Shown here: positions 15,752-24,121 of the stretch, piece by piece
How positions within the stretch are numbered: position 1 is the stretch's first letter
How the letters are laid out: every line of letters begins with the position of its first letter
Assembly: GCA_024397875.1 (NCBI GenBank)
Contig: CP073344.1
Coordinates: 1,603,001 to 1,667,000, forward strand
Length of the DNA stretch: 64,000 nucleotides
Direction of reading: 5' to 3'
Source of the DNA: Amphritea atlantica
GTDB taxonomy: Bacteria; Pseudomonadota; Gammaproteobacteria; Pseudomonadales; Balneatricaceae
Notes under the pieces: generated by a model
Database searches by the model: none
What the model saw: only the letters and a program-made list of their open reading frames with translations
Told to the model about the DNA's origin: nothing
Program-made: the position numbers and the translations under genes

Positions 15752-16357
15752 TCAGCTCCAGATACTCAGAGGTGGGTCATTCGAGACTGCTGACACGATA
15801 CTTTTGCAGGTGACAATGCCTACGGTAGCTCCATAATTATCGACCACGGGCAGTGTTTCAAGGTTGTAATGATGCATCACCTGGGCTGCCCGACGAATAC
15901 TGGTAACCGGTTCGGCAGTGATAACATCGCCTGCAAGATATTGCTGTGCTGTGGTTATTTTCAGGAAGCCCAGCTCTTCACCGGTTTGCGTTAACTGAGC
16001 GAACACGGAGGCGTAGGATATCATCCCAATAATGCAGTTATGTGTATTAACTACCGGAAGTTCATTAAAGGGACTTTGCTGTATTTTTAAAAGGGCGCTG
16101 TAGGCTGAGATATCCGCTGGCAGGTTGGTGAACGCCCGGCTCATCACCTCGTAAAGGTGATGAAGTTCATCTTTTGGCTGAGCATGGATCAGCTCGCGAT
16201 AGGCATCAAGTGCGTTCTGGTTAATTTTGTCAGTGGCCGGGCTCCGCGTGGTTGATTGCTGGCTGGCACTGTCGTTAATCACGGCGGATCGGGCTTTGTA
16301 CAGGACTTCGAGTGTGTCGTGAAATGTCCGCCCGTTGGAGCTATATATTGAGAACAC
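15752..16357 (-). CDS. CBS domain-pair protein
   Basis: 201 residues with no membrane segment. After a variable N-terminal 60 residues come two CBS domains: VMSRAFTNLPADISAYSALL through ELPVVNTHNCIIGMISYASVF, and AGDVITAEPVTSIRRAAQVMHHYNLETLPVV through GIVTCKSIVSAV. Such pairs bind adenine nucleotides and tune an attached or partner protein; none is attached here. The gene is monocistronic, convergent with the acyl-CoA synthetase. No further role can be assigned. Confidence 0.82.
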   Translation of the reverse strand: MFSIYSSNGRTFHDTLEVLYKARSAVINDSASQQSTTRSPATDKINQNALDAYRELIHAQPKDELHHLYEVMSRAFTNLPADISAYSALLKIQQSPFNELPVVNTHNCIIGMISYASVFAQLTQTGEELGFLKITTAQQYLAGDVITAEPVTSIRRAAQVMHHYNLETLPVVDNYGATVGIVTCKSIVSAVSNDPPLSIWS

Positions 16358-16443
16358 TGGCTACCTCCGCAGACAACTTATAAAGTGTATGTCACCGGAC
16401 GATGTTACGGGCTTGGCTCCGTTTCAGATCAGCTAATGCCCGT

Positions 16444-17874
16444 TTACAGTGAGTTTTTGATCTGATCCCTTATCGCTTCCGCTTCTCTTTTGCGCTCTTC
16501 AAGTTGAGCGATATCGCTGCTGGTGAGGCCTTTTTCACGCAATGCGAAGTCTATCTGCCGCAGCGCTTTATCGGTTGCACCGATGAGCAGGAAGTATTCG
16601 ATGCGGGCTTCGTGAACGCCCAGAGTATTGCCGGCCAGTCCCTGAGTCTCAGCCAACTGATACCAGATGTAGCTGTTTGACGGATGTTGCTGGCTCAGCT
16701 CGGTGAGAATCCGGGCTGATTTTTTAAACTGGTTATTCGCTCTGAGTGCTTTGGCGTACAGTTGGCGAACCGGGTAACTGTCCGGATAGAGTTTGTTGAG
16801 TAACTCCAGTCGTTGCAGGGCCTTCTCCGGCTCAGCGGCAGCCAGCTCCAGTTCGGCATAACTGAGACGGACATACAGGTGTTGACGGAGGTTATCCGGC
16901 AGACCGTTCAGGGTCTGGGTTGCCTGTTGGAAATCTCTGTTCTGCATCAGCGCCAGAGCCAGACCATATCGGCTCATAGGGTTACTCTCGGCACTTTCCT
17001 GATAGGTTTTGATTAGCTGTCTGAGGTCGCTGGTATAGTGCACTTCGATCCGCTTTCTGATCAGCTGAAAATTGTATCGCTGGGGTTTGAACGCCGGTTT
17101 TGGTAACTGGCTGGCACGGTTTTCAGCATCGGCAATCCGCGATTCTGTGACCGGGTGGGTAAGCAGAAACTCCGGAGGTTTCTGGCCTATGAAGCGCCCT
17201 GAACGCTGGATACGGGAGAACATCCGTGACATTGCGTAGGGATCAAAGCCTGAGTTAACCAGATTTAGCATGCCGATACGGTCTGCTTCCTGCTCATTCC
17301 TACGGGTGAAATTTATCCCGGCCTGCTGGCCGGCAGCCATTGATGAGGTGATACCAGCCATACCCGCCTGAGCGTCTGCGGAGGCGACCAGAATACTGGC
17401 GAGAATGCCGGCCAGCATCAGTGGTGTGTTGCGGCGGCTTTCCTCGAGTTGCTGAGCATAGTGGCGCTGAGACAGGTGCGCCAGCTCATGGGCGATTACG
17501 GAAGCCAGCTCCGCCTCGTCTTTGGCTCCGAGAAGCAGGCCGGCATTGATGCCGACGACGCCCCCGGGGACCGCAAAAGCGTTAAGCGCCGGGTTGTCGA
17601 GGACAATCAGTTCGAGGCGGTGATCCTGCAACTGACTGCTGGCTGCAATCTGCCATAGCAGGCCATCAATATAGTTGACGATGAGCGGGTCGCCATATTC
17701 AGGCGCCTGGCCACGCAGCAGTCGTGCCCAGGTACGGCCCAGCTGGAACTCCTGCTCGAGGGAGATGGTGCCGGAGCTGCTGGCGATAAGGGGCAGGTCG
17801 TCGGCCTGAGCAGGTGTGACTGGGTTGAGTGCCAGGATCCCTGCCAGCAGATAACATGAAAGTCCGGTTCGCAA
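16444..17874 (-). CDS. bepA: Periplasmic M48 metalloprotease/chaperone BepA (YfgC)
   Basis: 476 residues with a signal peptide ending TPAQA, a zinc metalloprotease domain with SVIAHELAHLSQRHYAQQL (HExxH) and a downstream Glu in RNEQEADRIGM, and a C-terminal TPR region from about residue 290. This is the arrangement of BepA, which assists or degrades stalled LptD and other outer-membrane proteins at the BAM complex. The start is a TTG at 17874 with AAGGA eight bases upstream; no ATG fits the signal peptide. It is divergent from tusA and a few kilobases from bamC, the order seen in Pseudomonas. Confidence 0.92.
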   Translation of the reverse strand: MRTGLSCYLLAGILALNPVTPAQADDLPLIASSSGTISLEQEFQLGRTWARLLRGQAPEYGDPLIVNYIDGLLWQIAASSQLQDHRLELIVLDNPALNAFAVPGGVVGINAGLLLGAKDEAELASVIAHELAHLSQRHYAQQLEESRRNTPLMLAGILASILVASADAQAGMAGITSSMAAGQQAGINFTRRNEQEADRIGMLNLVNSGFDPYAMSRMFSRIQRSGRFIGQKPPEFLLTHPVTESRIADAENRASQLPKPAFKPQRYNFQLIRKRIEVHYTSDLRQLIKTYQESAESNPMSRYGLALALMQNRDFQQATQTLNGLPDNLRQHLYVRLSYAELELAAAEPEKALQRLELLNKLYPDSYPVRQLYAKALRANNQFKKSARILTELSQQHPSNSYIWYQLAETQGLAGNTLGVHEARIEYFLLIGATDKALRQIDFALREKGLTSSDIAQLEERKREAEAIRDQIKNSL

Positions 17875-17995
17875 ATCGTTGATCCTTATACTTAGATTAC
17901 CACTGTAACAAAAACAGTTAAGCGTAATTGTGGATTATAATAACCCGGTTTTTGGTATATATTGCAGACCTCTTATCTGTATCAGGAATAATTCC

Positions 17996-18232
17996 ATGAC
18001 TGAGACCCACTGGGATGAACAACTCGATGCCCGCGGCCTGAATTGCCCGCTGCCGCTGTTGAAAGCGAAGCAGGCGTTACATAAGCTGGAACCGGGTAAA
18101 GTCCTTAAAGTGGTCGCGACCGATGCCGGATCGCAGCGGGATTTCAAGGCTTTTGTTGATCAGTCTGACCATCAGATGCTGGAATCGTTCAGCGCTGATG
18201 GTCAGTATACCTATATTATCCAGCGCGGCTAA
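17996..18232 (+). CDS. tusA: TusA family sulfurtransferase
   Basis: 78 residues: the motif DARGLNCPLPLLKAKQAL carries the active-site Cys17 within CPxP, the hallmark of TusA/SirA proteins, followed by the two-layer alpha/beta core ending YTYIIQRG. Delivers persulfide sulfur for tRNA thiolation, molybdenum cofactor or related pathways. ATG 17996 follows AGGAA; an upstream in-frame ATG at 17930 adds an unconserved tail. The gene precedes perM by 14 bp, so they are probably co-transcribed. Confidence 0.9.
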   Translation: MTETHWDEQLDARGLNCPLPLLKAKQALHKLEPGKVLKVVATDAGSQRDFKAFVDQSDHQMLESFSADGQYTYIIQRG

Positions 18233-18246
18233 ACAGGGAGCAGAGC

Positions 18247-19332
18247 GTGAGAAAAATTTTCAGCAAATGGATCGACAATTACTTCTCAAACGAGGAGGTA
18301 ATGCTTTTGTTGGTGCTGCTGGCAGGTGCATTGGGGGTTATTCTTTATCTGGGTCAGGCGTTGACCCCGGTGTTTACCAGTATCATCCTGGCGTTCCTGA
18401 TGCAGGGAATGATCGTCTGGTTAAAAGAGCACAATGTTCCCCATCTGGCATCGGTAATGCTGGTTTTTACTCTGTTTATCAGTGTGTTGCTGTCTCTGCT
18501 TCTGTTTATTATCCCGCTGGCCTGGAAGCAGTCGGTTAATCTGTTTAACGAGTTGCCGGGGATGGTGAGTCAGGCCAAGAAAGTCCTGTTATTGCTGCCA
18601 CAGCAGTATCCGGATATCTTTTCAGAGCAGCAGATTACCCAGATCATTGATCTGGCGACCACCGAGTTGAGAAAAGTGGGGCAGATGGTGGTGACCTACT
18701 CCCTGAACTCCATCACCGGGCTGGTTGCGCTGCTTATCTATGTGGTTCTGGTACCTATTCTGATCTTTTTCTTTCTTAAGGATGGCAGCAGTCTGGTGCG
18801 CTGGTGGGTTTCATTTCTGCCACAGAAGCGGGAGATGCTGACTCAGGTGTGGACCGAAATGGATCAGCAGATTGCCAACTATGTACGGGGTAAAGTGATT
18901 GAGATCTTTATCGTCGGTTCGGTGACCTATATTGCTTTTGCCCTTCTCGGGATCGACTATGCAGCGCTGCTGGGAATCATGGTCGGTTTATCAGTGCTGA
19001 TCCCCTACATCGGGGCGGCACTGGTGACTTTGCCTGTGGCGCTGATAGGCTTTTTTCAGTGGGGCTGGACCAATGAGTTCTGGTACCTGATGCTGGCCTA
19101 CGGCATTATTCAGGCGCTGGATGGCAACGTACTGGTGCCACTGCTGTTTTCTGAAGCGGTTAACCTCCACCCGGTCTCAATTATTATTGCGGTCTTGGTG
19201 TTTGGCAGTATCTGGGGATTCTGGGGGGTATTTTTTGCAATACCACTGGCCACCCTCATCAAGGCCATACTTAACGCCTGGCCTAAAAGCCACTCGTTTA
19301 TTCAGGATAGCGGCGGTACAGGGCAGGGTTGA
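18247..19332 (+). CDS. AI-2E family transporter (PerM-like permease)
   Basis: 361 residues, with seven or eight hydrophobic helices. N-terminal pairs lie around residues 18-40 and 60-90, a soluble insertion around 100-150, and the C-terminal helices contain GLSVLIPYIGAALVTLPVALIG and the late LVFGSIWGFWGVFFAIPLATLIKAI block, which is the diagnostic DUF20/AI-2E signature. Family members are annotated as autoinducer-2 exporters or Na+/H+-linked permeases, but function is experimentally thin; PerM here follows genomic context next to bepA and tusA. Start GTG at 18247 with GGGAGCAG upstream. Confidence 0.88.
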   Translation: MRKIFSKWIDNYFSNEEVMLLLVLLAGALGVILYLGQALTPVFTSIILAFLMQGMIVWLKEHNVPHLASVMLVFTLFISVLLSLLLFIIPLAWKQSVNLFNELPGMVSQAKKVLLLLPQQYPDIFSEQQITQIIDLATTELRKVGQMVVTYSLNSITGLVALLIYVVLVPILIFFFLKDGSSLVRWWVSFLPQKREMLTQVWTEMDQQIANYVRGKVIEIFIVGSVTYIAFALLGIDYAALLGIMVGLSVLIPYIGAALVTLPVALIGFFQWGWTNEFWYLMLAYGIIQALDGNVLVPLLFSEAVNLHPVSIIIAVLVFGSIWGFWGVFFAIPLATLIKAILNAWPKSHSFIQDSGGTGQG

Positions 19333-19339
19333 TTACAGG

Positions 19340-19364
19340 AAAAGCCGGCATCAGCCGGCTTTTT
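19340..19364. terminator. Bidirectional terminator between perM and bcp
   Basis: AAAAGCCGGC, loop ATCA, GCCGGCTTTTT. A-run on one side and T-run on the other, placed between convergent genes. Confidence 0.92.
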
Positions 19365-19394
19365 CTTTCTGAGATTCAGGTATTTAACTCCTGA

Positions 19395-19862
19395 TCAGAG
19401 CGTCTGGGCTGCGGCTAATACCTCTGCGACATGCTCTTTTACTTTGACTTTACGCCACTCCTTTCGCAGTACACCCTGGGCATCAATAAGGAAGGTGCTG
19501 CGCTCGATACCCATATGCTCCTTGCCATACAGTTTTTTAAGTTGGATCACATCAAACAGTTTACACAGTGCTTCATCGGGATCACTGATCAGTTCAAACG
19601 GGAATGACTGTTTGGCTTTGAAATTTTCATGGGCGCGCATGCCGTCGCGGGAAACGCCGAACACCTGTGTGTTGGCCGCCTGGAACTGGGCGTACATATC
19701 GCGAAAGTCCTGACCTTCTGTGGTGCAGCCAGGCGTGCTGTCCTTTGGATAGAAGTAGATGACCACGTTGGAACCTTTCAGTTCTGACAACGTCACAGTG
19801 GTATTACTGGTGGCTGCTGCGGTGAAGTCGGTTACTGGTTGATCAATCGTTGGCTGGCTCAT
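19395..19862 (-). CDS. bcp: Thioredoxin-dependent thiol peroxidase Bcp
   Basis: 155 residues of the AhpC/TSA BCP subgroup. The peroxidatic site is YFYPKDSTPGCTTEGQDF, with the peroxidatic Cys in PGCT; the next Cys follows at EALCKLFDV. It reduces hydroperoxides in the cytoplasm with thioredoxin. The genome order bcp-dapA-bamC with dapA divergent matches pseudomonads. No oxidative-stress operator is evident. GAATAAG-type weak ribosome binding site precedes the ATG. Confidence 0.93.
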   Translation of the reverse strand: MSQPTIDQPVTDFTAAATSNTTVTLSELKGSNVVIYFYPKDSTPGCTTEGQDFRDMYAQFQAANTQVFGVSRDGMRAHENFKAKQSFPFELISDPDEALCKLFDVIQLKKLYGKEHMGIERSTFLIDAQGVLRKEWRKVKVKEHVAEVLAAAQTL

Positions 19863-20087
19863 ACTTATTCCTTAAAAATCTGACTTAAAAACTACGCTTA
19901 TCTGACCGAGATCAGTTAGAATGATACGCTTTTTATACGATAACAGATTACACAGTTTTGGCAGCCTCTTAAAACATCGTTTTTTGAATATTCAGATTAC
20001 GCTAACGTATTGAGCTTAAATGGGTTGAGCCGCATATCGCAGGCAAGTACCATAGACCATTCTGTATACCTCTTGATGGAGACCATG

Positions 20088-20963
20088 ATGATTACTGGCA
20101 GCATTGTTGCTCTTGTTACCCCGATGAATACTAACGGTGATGTCGATTGGGATGCACTGGATAAACTGGTAGATTTTCATCTGGAAAAGGGTACCGATTC
20201 CATAGTCGCAGTCGGTACCAGCGGCGAATCAGCAACGCTGAGTTGTGATGAGCATTGTCAGGTAATCAAACGGGTCGTCGAGCGTGTTGGGGGAGCAATC
20301 CCGGTTATCGCCGGCACCGGTGCTAACTCAACCCGGGAAGCGATTGAGCTGACTGAAGCGGCGAAGGGTGTTGGTGCGGATGCCTGCCTGCTGGTGACTC
20401 CCTATTACAATAAACCAACCCAGGAAGGTTTGTATCAGCACTTTAAAGCCATCGCTGAAGCCGTTGATATCCCACAGATACTTTATAACGTTCCCGGACG
20501 TACGGCCTGCGATATGCTACCGGAAACCGTTCTGCGCCTGGCTGAGGTATCAAATATCATCGGAATCAAGGAAGCGACGGGGAATCTTGAGCGTGCCAAA
20601 GCGTTAATCGAGGCTGCTCCAAAAGAGTTCGCGATCTACTCTGGTGATGATGAAACCGCGGTTGAGCTGATGTTGCTGGGGGGCGATGGAAATATATCTG
20701 TGACTGCAAATGTTGCTCCGGCGCAGATGGGTGAGCTTTGCCGCCTGGCTATTGCCGGTGAGACTGAAGCTGCCCGTGCGATTCAGGCTTCGCTGATGCC
20801 TTTGCATAAAGCGATGTTTGTTGAGTCCAACCCGATTCCGGTTAAATGGGCTGTCGCTGAGATGGGGCTGATGGGGCAGGGTATTCGGTTACCGCTGACC
20901 GTTCTGTCTGAGCAGTATCACACTCAGGTGCGTGACGCCCTGAAAACCTGCGAAATTATCTGA
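20088..20963 (+). CDS. dapA: 4-hydroxy-tetrahydrodipicolinate synthase
   Basis: Condenses pyruvate with aspartate semialdehyde in the diaminopimelate/lysine pathway. The 291-residue TIM barrel starts [20 protein letters not shown], has [11 protein letters not shown], the tyrosine in [14 protein letters not shown] and the Schiff-base lysine in [10 protein letters not shown]. Start chosen at ATG 20088, six bases after GGAG, which aligns with the E. coli N-terminus; ATG 20085 is adjacent, and an upstream frame reaching 20010 lacks conservation. It is followed after 18 bp by bamC, as in many gammaproteobacteria. Confidence 0.95.
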   Translation: MITGSIVALVTPMNTNGDVDWDALDKLVDFHLEKGTDSIVAVGTSGESATLSCDEHCQVIKRVVERVGGAIPVIAGTGANSTREAIELTEAAKGVGADACLLVTPYYNKPTQEGLYQHFKAIAEAVDIPQILYNVPGRTACDMLPETVLRLAEVSNIIGIKEATGNLERAKALIEAAPKEFAIYSGDDETAVELMLLGGDGNISVTANVAPAQMGELCRLAIAGETEAARAIQASLMPLHKAMFVESNPIPVKWAVAEMGLMGQGIRLPLTVLSEQYHTQVRDALKTCEII

Positions 20964-20981
20964 AACTAACGGACGAGCATA

Positions 20982-22370
20982 ATGAGAATAATTGCCTTGT
21001 TGCCTCTGGCGGCAGCTGTATTGAGTGTTGCCGGATGTGGTTCATACTCAAACCCGATTTACGGCGAGAATGGACTTATCAACGATCGTAGCCAGAACTA
21101 TGAAGAGGCTAAGGCAACCAAACGGCTGGAACTGCCACCGGCGATGCAGTCCCGCTCTAAAGCGATGCAGGATATACTGGAAATTCCGAGTGCGGGTCAG
21201 ACCGCTTCGGAGAGAACCGCTGAGTTTATTGTGCCTCGTCCTGAGTTTTTCTATGCCGATGCCGGTAGCAGCACCGTTAACCTGAAACGTCAGGGTGATG
21301 AAAAAGTTCTGATTGTCGACGAGCCTGTTGGCGATGTCTGGGTGCAATTGCAGGACTTCTGGCGTTTTAACAATGTTGCTCTGGCAAAGTCTGCACCTCA
21401 ACAGGGTGTGATGGAGACAGACTGGGTCGATACAGAAGGTGAAGAGTTAAGCTTCGTCGACAGTATGATCAAGCATCTGACATTCCAGGATATTGAGGGT
21501 CCGGTCAGTGATAAACTGCGGGTATCGGTGCGTCCGGTGGCTGATAATTTTGACCGTACTACTATCTCGATGCAGCATATACGGGTTCCTCAGGAACAGA
21601 AGAACCAGCCGGTTAACTGGTCAACTGATGCCGCGGATGTTGGTTATAAAAGTGATATGATGTTCGAAATGCTGCGTTACCTGAGCAAATCGACCAATAA
21701 TACCGCTACCAGTCTCAGTCTGCTGGAGATGCAGCGTCAGCGTAGTGATCAGCCACAGATGGGCCGCGACTCCAAAGGTTTCCCGGCGCTGAAGATTACC
21801 GTGCCGGTTGATCAGGCCTGGAATCAGATCAACAGCGCGATCGATAAAACGGCGCTGGATGTTGGTACCCGGGATCAGCAAACCGGTGTTATCTATATGA
21901 CCTACACCACCTCAACGCCGTTTGACGAGACTGAAAAGATGGGCTTCTTTGAGTGGCTTCACTCTGACCGTAAGGCGATTACTTTCGATTCCGGTCGTGT
22001 CGGCGAGGTGCTAGGCTTTGGTGGTAGTGAGGATCCTGATGAGCCTTCGTACAGTTCCAAGCAGTACTCTGTAGAGGGGGCTGAAGCTGTCGATGGCGAT
22101 CAGCAGTACACTATTGATGATGAAACTGATGATGCCAACCGCAAGGGATTCAAGGTCTGGTTGGGCGGAGAAGTGATCTATATCTTCGGTGATAATCAGG
22201 ATGGCGTCTATAATGACAAGTCAGGAAAGTATGAACATGTTGGCCAATATCAGCTGCATATGAATCGTACCTCTGACGGTGTGTTCCTGACCGTTAAGAC
22301 TCCGGATGGTTATTCTGCGCCAGCGGTGATTGCAGATGAGATCCTCTGGGAGATCAAAGAACAGATCTGA
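20982..22370 (+). CDS. bamC: Outer membrane protein assembly factor BamC
   Basis: Lipoprotein of the BAM complex. The N-terminus MRIIALLPLAAAVLSVAGCG is a lipobox signal with Cys19 as the lipidated residue; an unstructured stretch with NYEEAKATKRLELPPAMQ follows, as in BamC, then two helix-grip domains (about 100-220 and 260-460). At 462 residues it is much longer than the roughly 344 of E. coli, chiefly through an acidic insert around residues 345-395 (SEDPDEPSYSS, DDETDDANRKG). Placement behind dapA confirms the identity. Two stem-loops follow the stop. Confidence 0.92.
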   Translation: MRIIALLPLAAAVLSVAGCGSYSNPIYGENGLINDRSQNYEEAKATKRLELPPAMQSRSKAMQDILEIPSAGQTASERTAEFIVPRPEFFYADAGSSTVNLKRQGDEKVLIVDEPVGDVWVQLQDFWRFNNVALAKSAPQQGVMETDWVDTEGEELSFVDSMIKHLTFQDIEGPVSDKLRVSVRPVADNFDRTTISMQHIRVPQEQKNQPVNWSTDAADVGYKSDMMFEMLRYLSKSTNNTATSLSLLEMQRQRSDQPQMGRDSKGFPALKITVPVDQAWNQINSAIDKTALDVGTRDQQTGVIYMTYTTSTPFDETEKMGFFEWLHSDRKAITFDSGRVGEVLGFGGSEDPDEPSYSSKQYSVEGAEAVDGDQQYTIDDETDDANRKGFKVWLGGEVIYIFGDNQDGVYNDKSGKYEHVGQYQLHMNRTSDGVFLTVKTPDGYSAPAVIADEILWEIKEQI

Positions 22371-22376
22371 TTTCAG

Positions 22377-22397
22377 AACCGGGCAGAGCCCGGTTTT
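22377..22397 (+). terminator. Stem-loop after bamC (first of two)
   Basis: AACCGGGC, loop AGA, GCCCGGTTTT, starting six bases after the bamC stop. The T-run is short (four). Confidence 0.75.
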
Positions 22398-22411
22398 CAG
22401 AGCGAAAATAC

Positions 22412-22446
22412 AAGGGACCTTCTGAAGAGCAGGTCCCTTTTTTTTT
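22412..22446 (+). terminator. Strong terminator after bamC (second of two)
   Basis: AAGGGACCT, ten-base loop, AGGTCCCTT and a run of eight or nine T residues. Tandem with the preceding stem-loop, it should end the dapA-bamC transcript and insulate the dehydrogenase gene downstream. Confidence 0.9.
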
Positions 22447-22509
22447 AAGAGATTTAATATAAGCTTTTAGTTGAAAGCTTTTATATCTGAAAAATAAGGG
22501 TGAATAGCA

Positions 22510-23463
22510 ATGAAAGCAGTATTTCTTGATCTGCACAGCCTTGATTGTGATGATCTGAATCTGACGGCACTGGAAGCTCAGTTCAGTAGTTTTCAGGCAT
22601 ATCCGGCGACTGCTTCTCAACAGGTAGTCAAGCGGATCGCCGGTGCTGATGTAGTGATTACCAATAAGGTGGTTCTGGATAGAGAGATGCTTTCTGCGAC
22701 CACTCAGCTGAAACATGTCTGTATTGCCGCGACCGGCACCAATAATGTCGACCTGCAGGCGGCCTCAGAGTTGGGAATTACGGTGTCGAACTGCCAGGCC
22801 TATGGTACGGAGTCGGTTTCTCAGCATGTTATGGCGCTGATGCTGGCGTTGCACACTAATCTGATTGCTTACAACGAAGCGGCTCGCAACGGTCGCTGGG
22901 CCCGTGCTGAACAGTTTTGCCTGCTTGATTATCCGATTCAGGAGCTCAGCGGCAAGACACTGGGCATTGTTGGCTATGGCAATCTGGGATCCGGGGTGGC
23001 GCAGCTGGCGGGTGCTTTCGGTATGAATGTTGTTGTCGCGCAACGTGCCGGAGGCGATACGGTCGGTGGTCGGTTGTCGATGGAGGAACTGTTGCCGCAG
23101 GTTGATGTGTTGAGTTTGCACTGTCCGCTGAACGAGCAGACCCGTGATCTGATCGATGCGAATGCCATCGAGAAAATGAAAACCGGTGCCTTTCTGATTA
23201 ACGCGTCCCGTGGTGGAATTGTTAATGAAAGGGATCTGGCGGATGCATTGCGCCGCGGCAAGCTTGCCGGGGCGGCCACCGATGTATTGAGCGAAGAACC
23301 ACCTGTGAATGGTAATCCGCTACTGGCGGATGATATCCCGAATCTGATTATTACCCCGCACTGCGCCTGGGGAAGTATTCAGGCGCGTCAGCGAATTGTT
23401 GATCAGGTGGTTGAAACCATTGCCGGGCTGAAAGCCGGAGAAAAGATCCGGATGGTAAATTAG
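22510..23463 (+). CDS. D-2-hydroxyacid dehydrogenase (hydroxypyruvate/glycerate dehydrogenase-like)
   Basis: 317 residues, two-domain D-isomer-specific dehydrogenase. NAD-binding GIVGYGNLGSGVAQLA; catalytic Arg in NASRGGIVNE, Glu in TDVLSEEPP and His in ITPHCAWGS, complete. The C-A-W after the His is typical of HprA-type glycerate dehydrogenases, which interconvert hydroxypyruvate and D-glycerate, so this is the best guess; other 2-ketoacids are possible. It stands alone between a terminator and convergent rluA. Confidence 0.88.
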   Translation: MKAVFLDLHSLDCDDLNLTALEAQFSSFQAYPATASQQVVKRIAGADVVITNKVVLDREMLSATTQLKHVCIAATGTNNVDLQAASELGITVSNCQAYGTESVSQHVMALMLALHTNLIAYNEAARNGRWARAEQFCLLDYPIQELSGKTLGIVGYGNLGSGVAQLAGAFGMNVVVAQRAGGDTVGGRLSMEELLPQVDVLSLHCPLNEQTRDLIDANAIEKMKTGAFLINASRGGIVNERDLADALRRGKLAGAATDVLSEEPPVNGNPLLADDIPNLIITPHCAWGSIQARQRIVDQVVETIAGLKAGEKIRMVN

Positions 23464-23481
23464 ACCGGCCCGTTAGCGCCA

Positions 23482-24120
23482 TTAAAAGGGAACCGGTGAG
23501 GTGAACTTGACCGTCTCGCCACTGACCGGGTGGCTGAAACTGAGAGTCTGTGCATGCAGCAGTAAGCGTTCAGAGCGTGCGATCTGGGGGGCTGAAGCAT
23601 AGAAGCGGTCACCCAGAATCGGGTGGCCGAGAAACTGCATATGAACCCGTAGTTGATGTGAGCGACCGGTAACCGGAGTCAGTTCGACCCGGCTGGCATC
23701 GTCTAGCCGTTCAATTACCCGCCAATGGGTCAGCGCCGCCTTGCCCTGCTGATGATCGATTATCTGCAGCGGGCGGTTATCCCAGTCACACCGTAGTGGC
23801 TGGTTGACACTGCCTGATTGCTGCTGCAGGTTGCCGGCAATAACTGCCTGATAGGATTTAGCGGTTTTGCGATCCTGAAACTGGATGCTGAGGTTGCGAT
23901 GACTTTGCGCGTTCAGGGCTAACACCATAACCCCTGAAGTCGCATAATCGAGCCGGTGGACAATTCTGGCTGTTGGGAAGTGCTGCTGAACTCTGCGCCA
24001 GAGGCAGTCCTGCTTTGCCTCACCACGACCGGGGACCGATAGCAGGTCAGCTGCCTTATTAACAACTACGATCTCATCATCAGCAAAGAGGATGTTACTC
24101 GCTTCAGTTCCGGCGTTCAT
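23482..24120 (-). CDS. rluA: RluA-family rRNA/tRNA pseudouridine synthase
   Basis: 212 residues, catalytic Asp58 in RIVHRLDYATSGVMVLA, then GRSHQLRVHMQFLGHPILGD near the C-terminus; no S4 domain, as in RluA proper (E. coli 219 residues). RluA modifies U746 of 23S rRNA and U32 of several tRNAs. Start at ATG 24120; the rlmD stop is one base upstream on the same strand, so the pair is translationally coupled. A longer frame upstream overlaps rlmD and is not conserved. Confidence 0.88.
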   Translation of the reverse strand: MNAGTEASNILFADDEIVVVNKAADLLSVPGRGEAKQDCLWRRVQQHFPTARIVHRLDYATSGVMVLALNAQSHRNLSIQFQDRKTAKSYQAVIAGNLQQQSGSVNQPLRCDWDNRPLQIIDHQQGKAALTHWRVIERLDDASRVELTPVTGRSHQLRVHMQFLGHPILGDRFYASAPQIARSERLLLHAQTLSFSHPVSGETVKFTSPVPF

Positions 24121-24121
24121 C

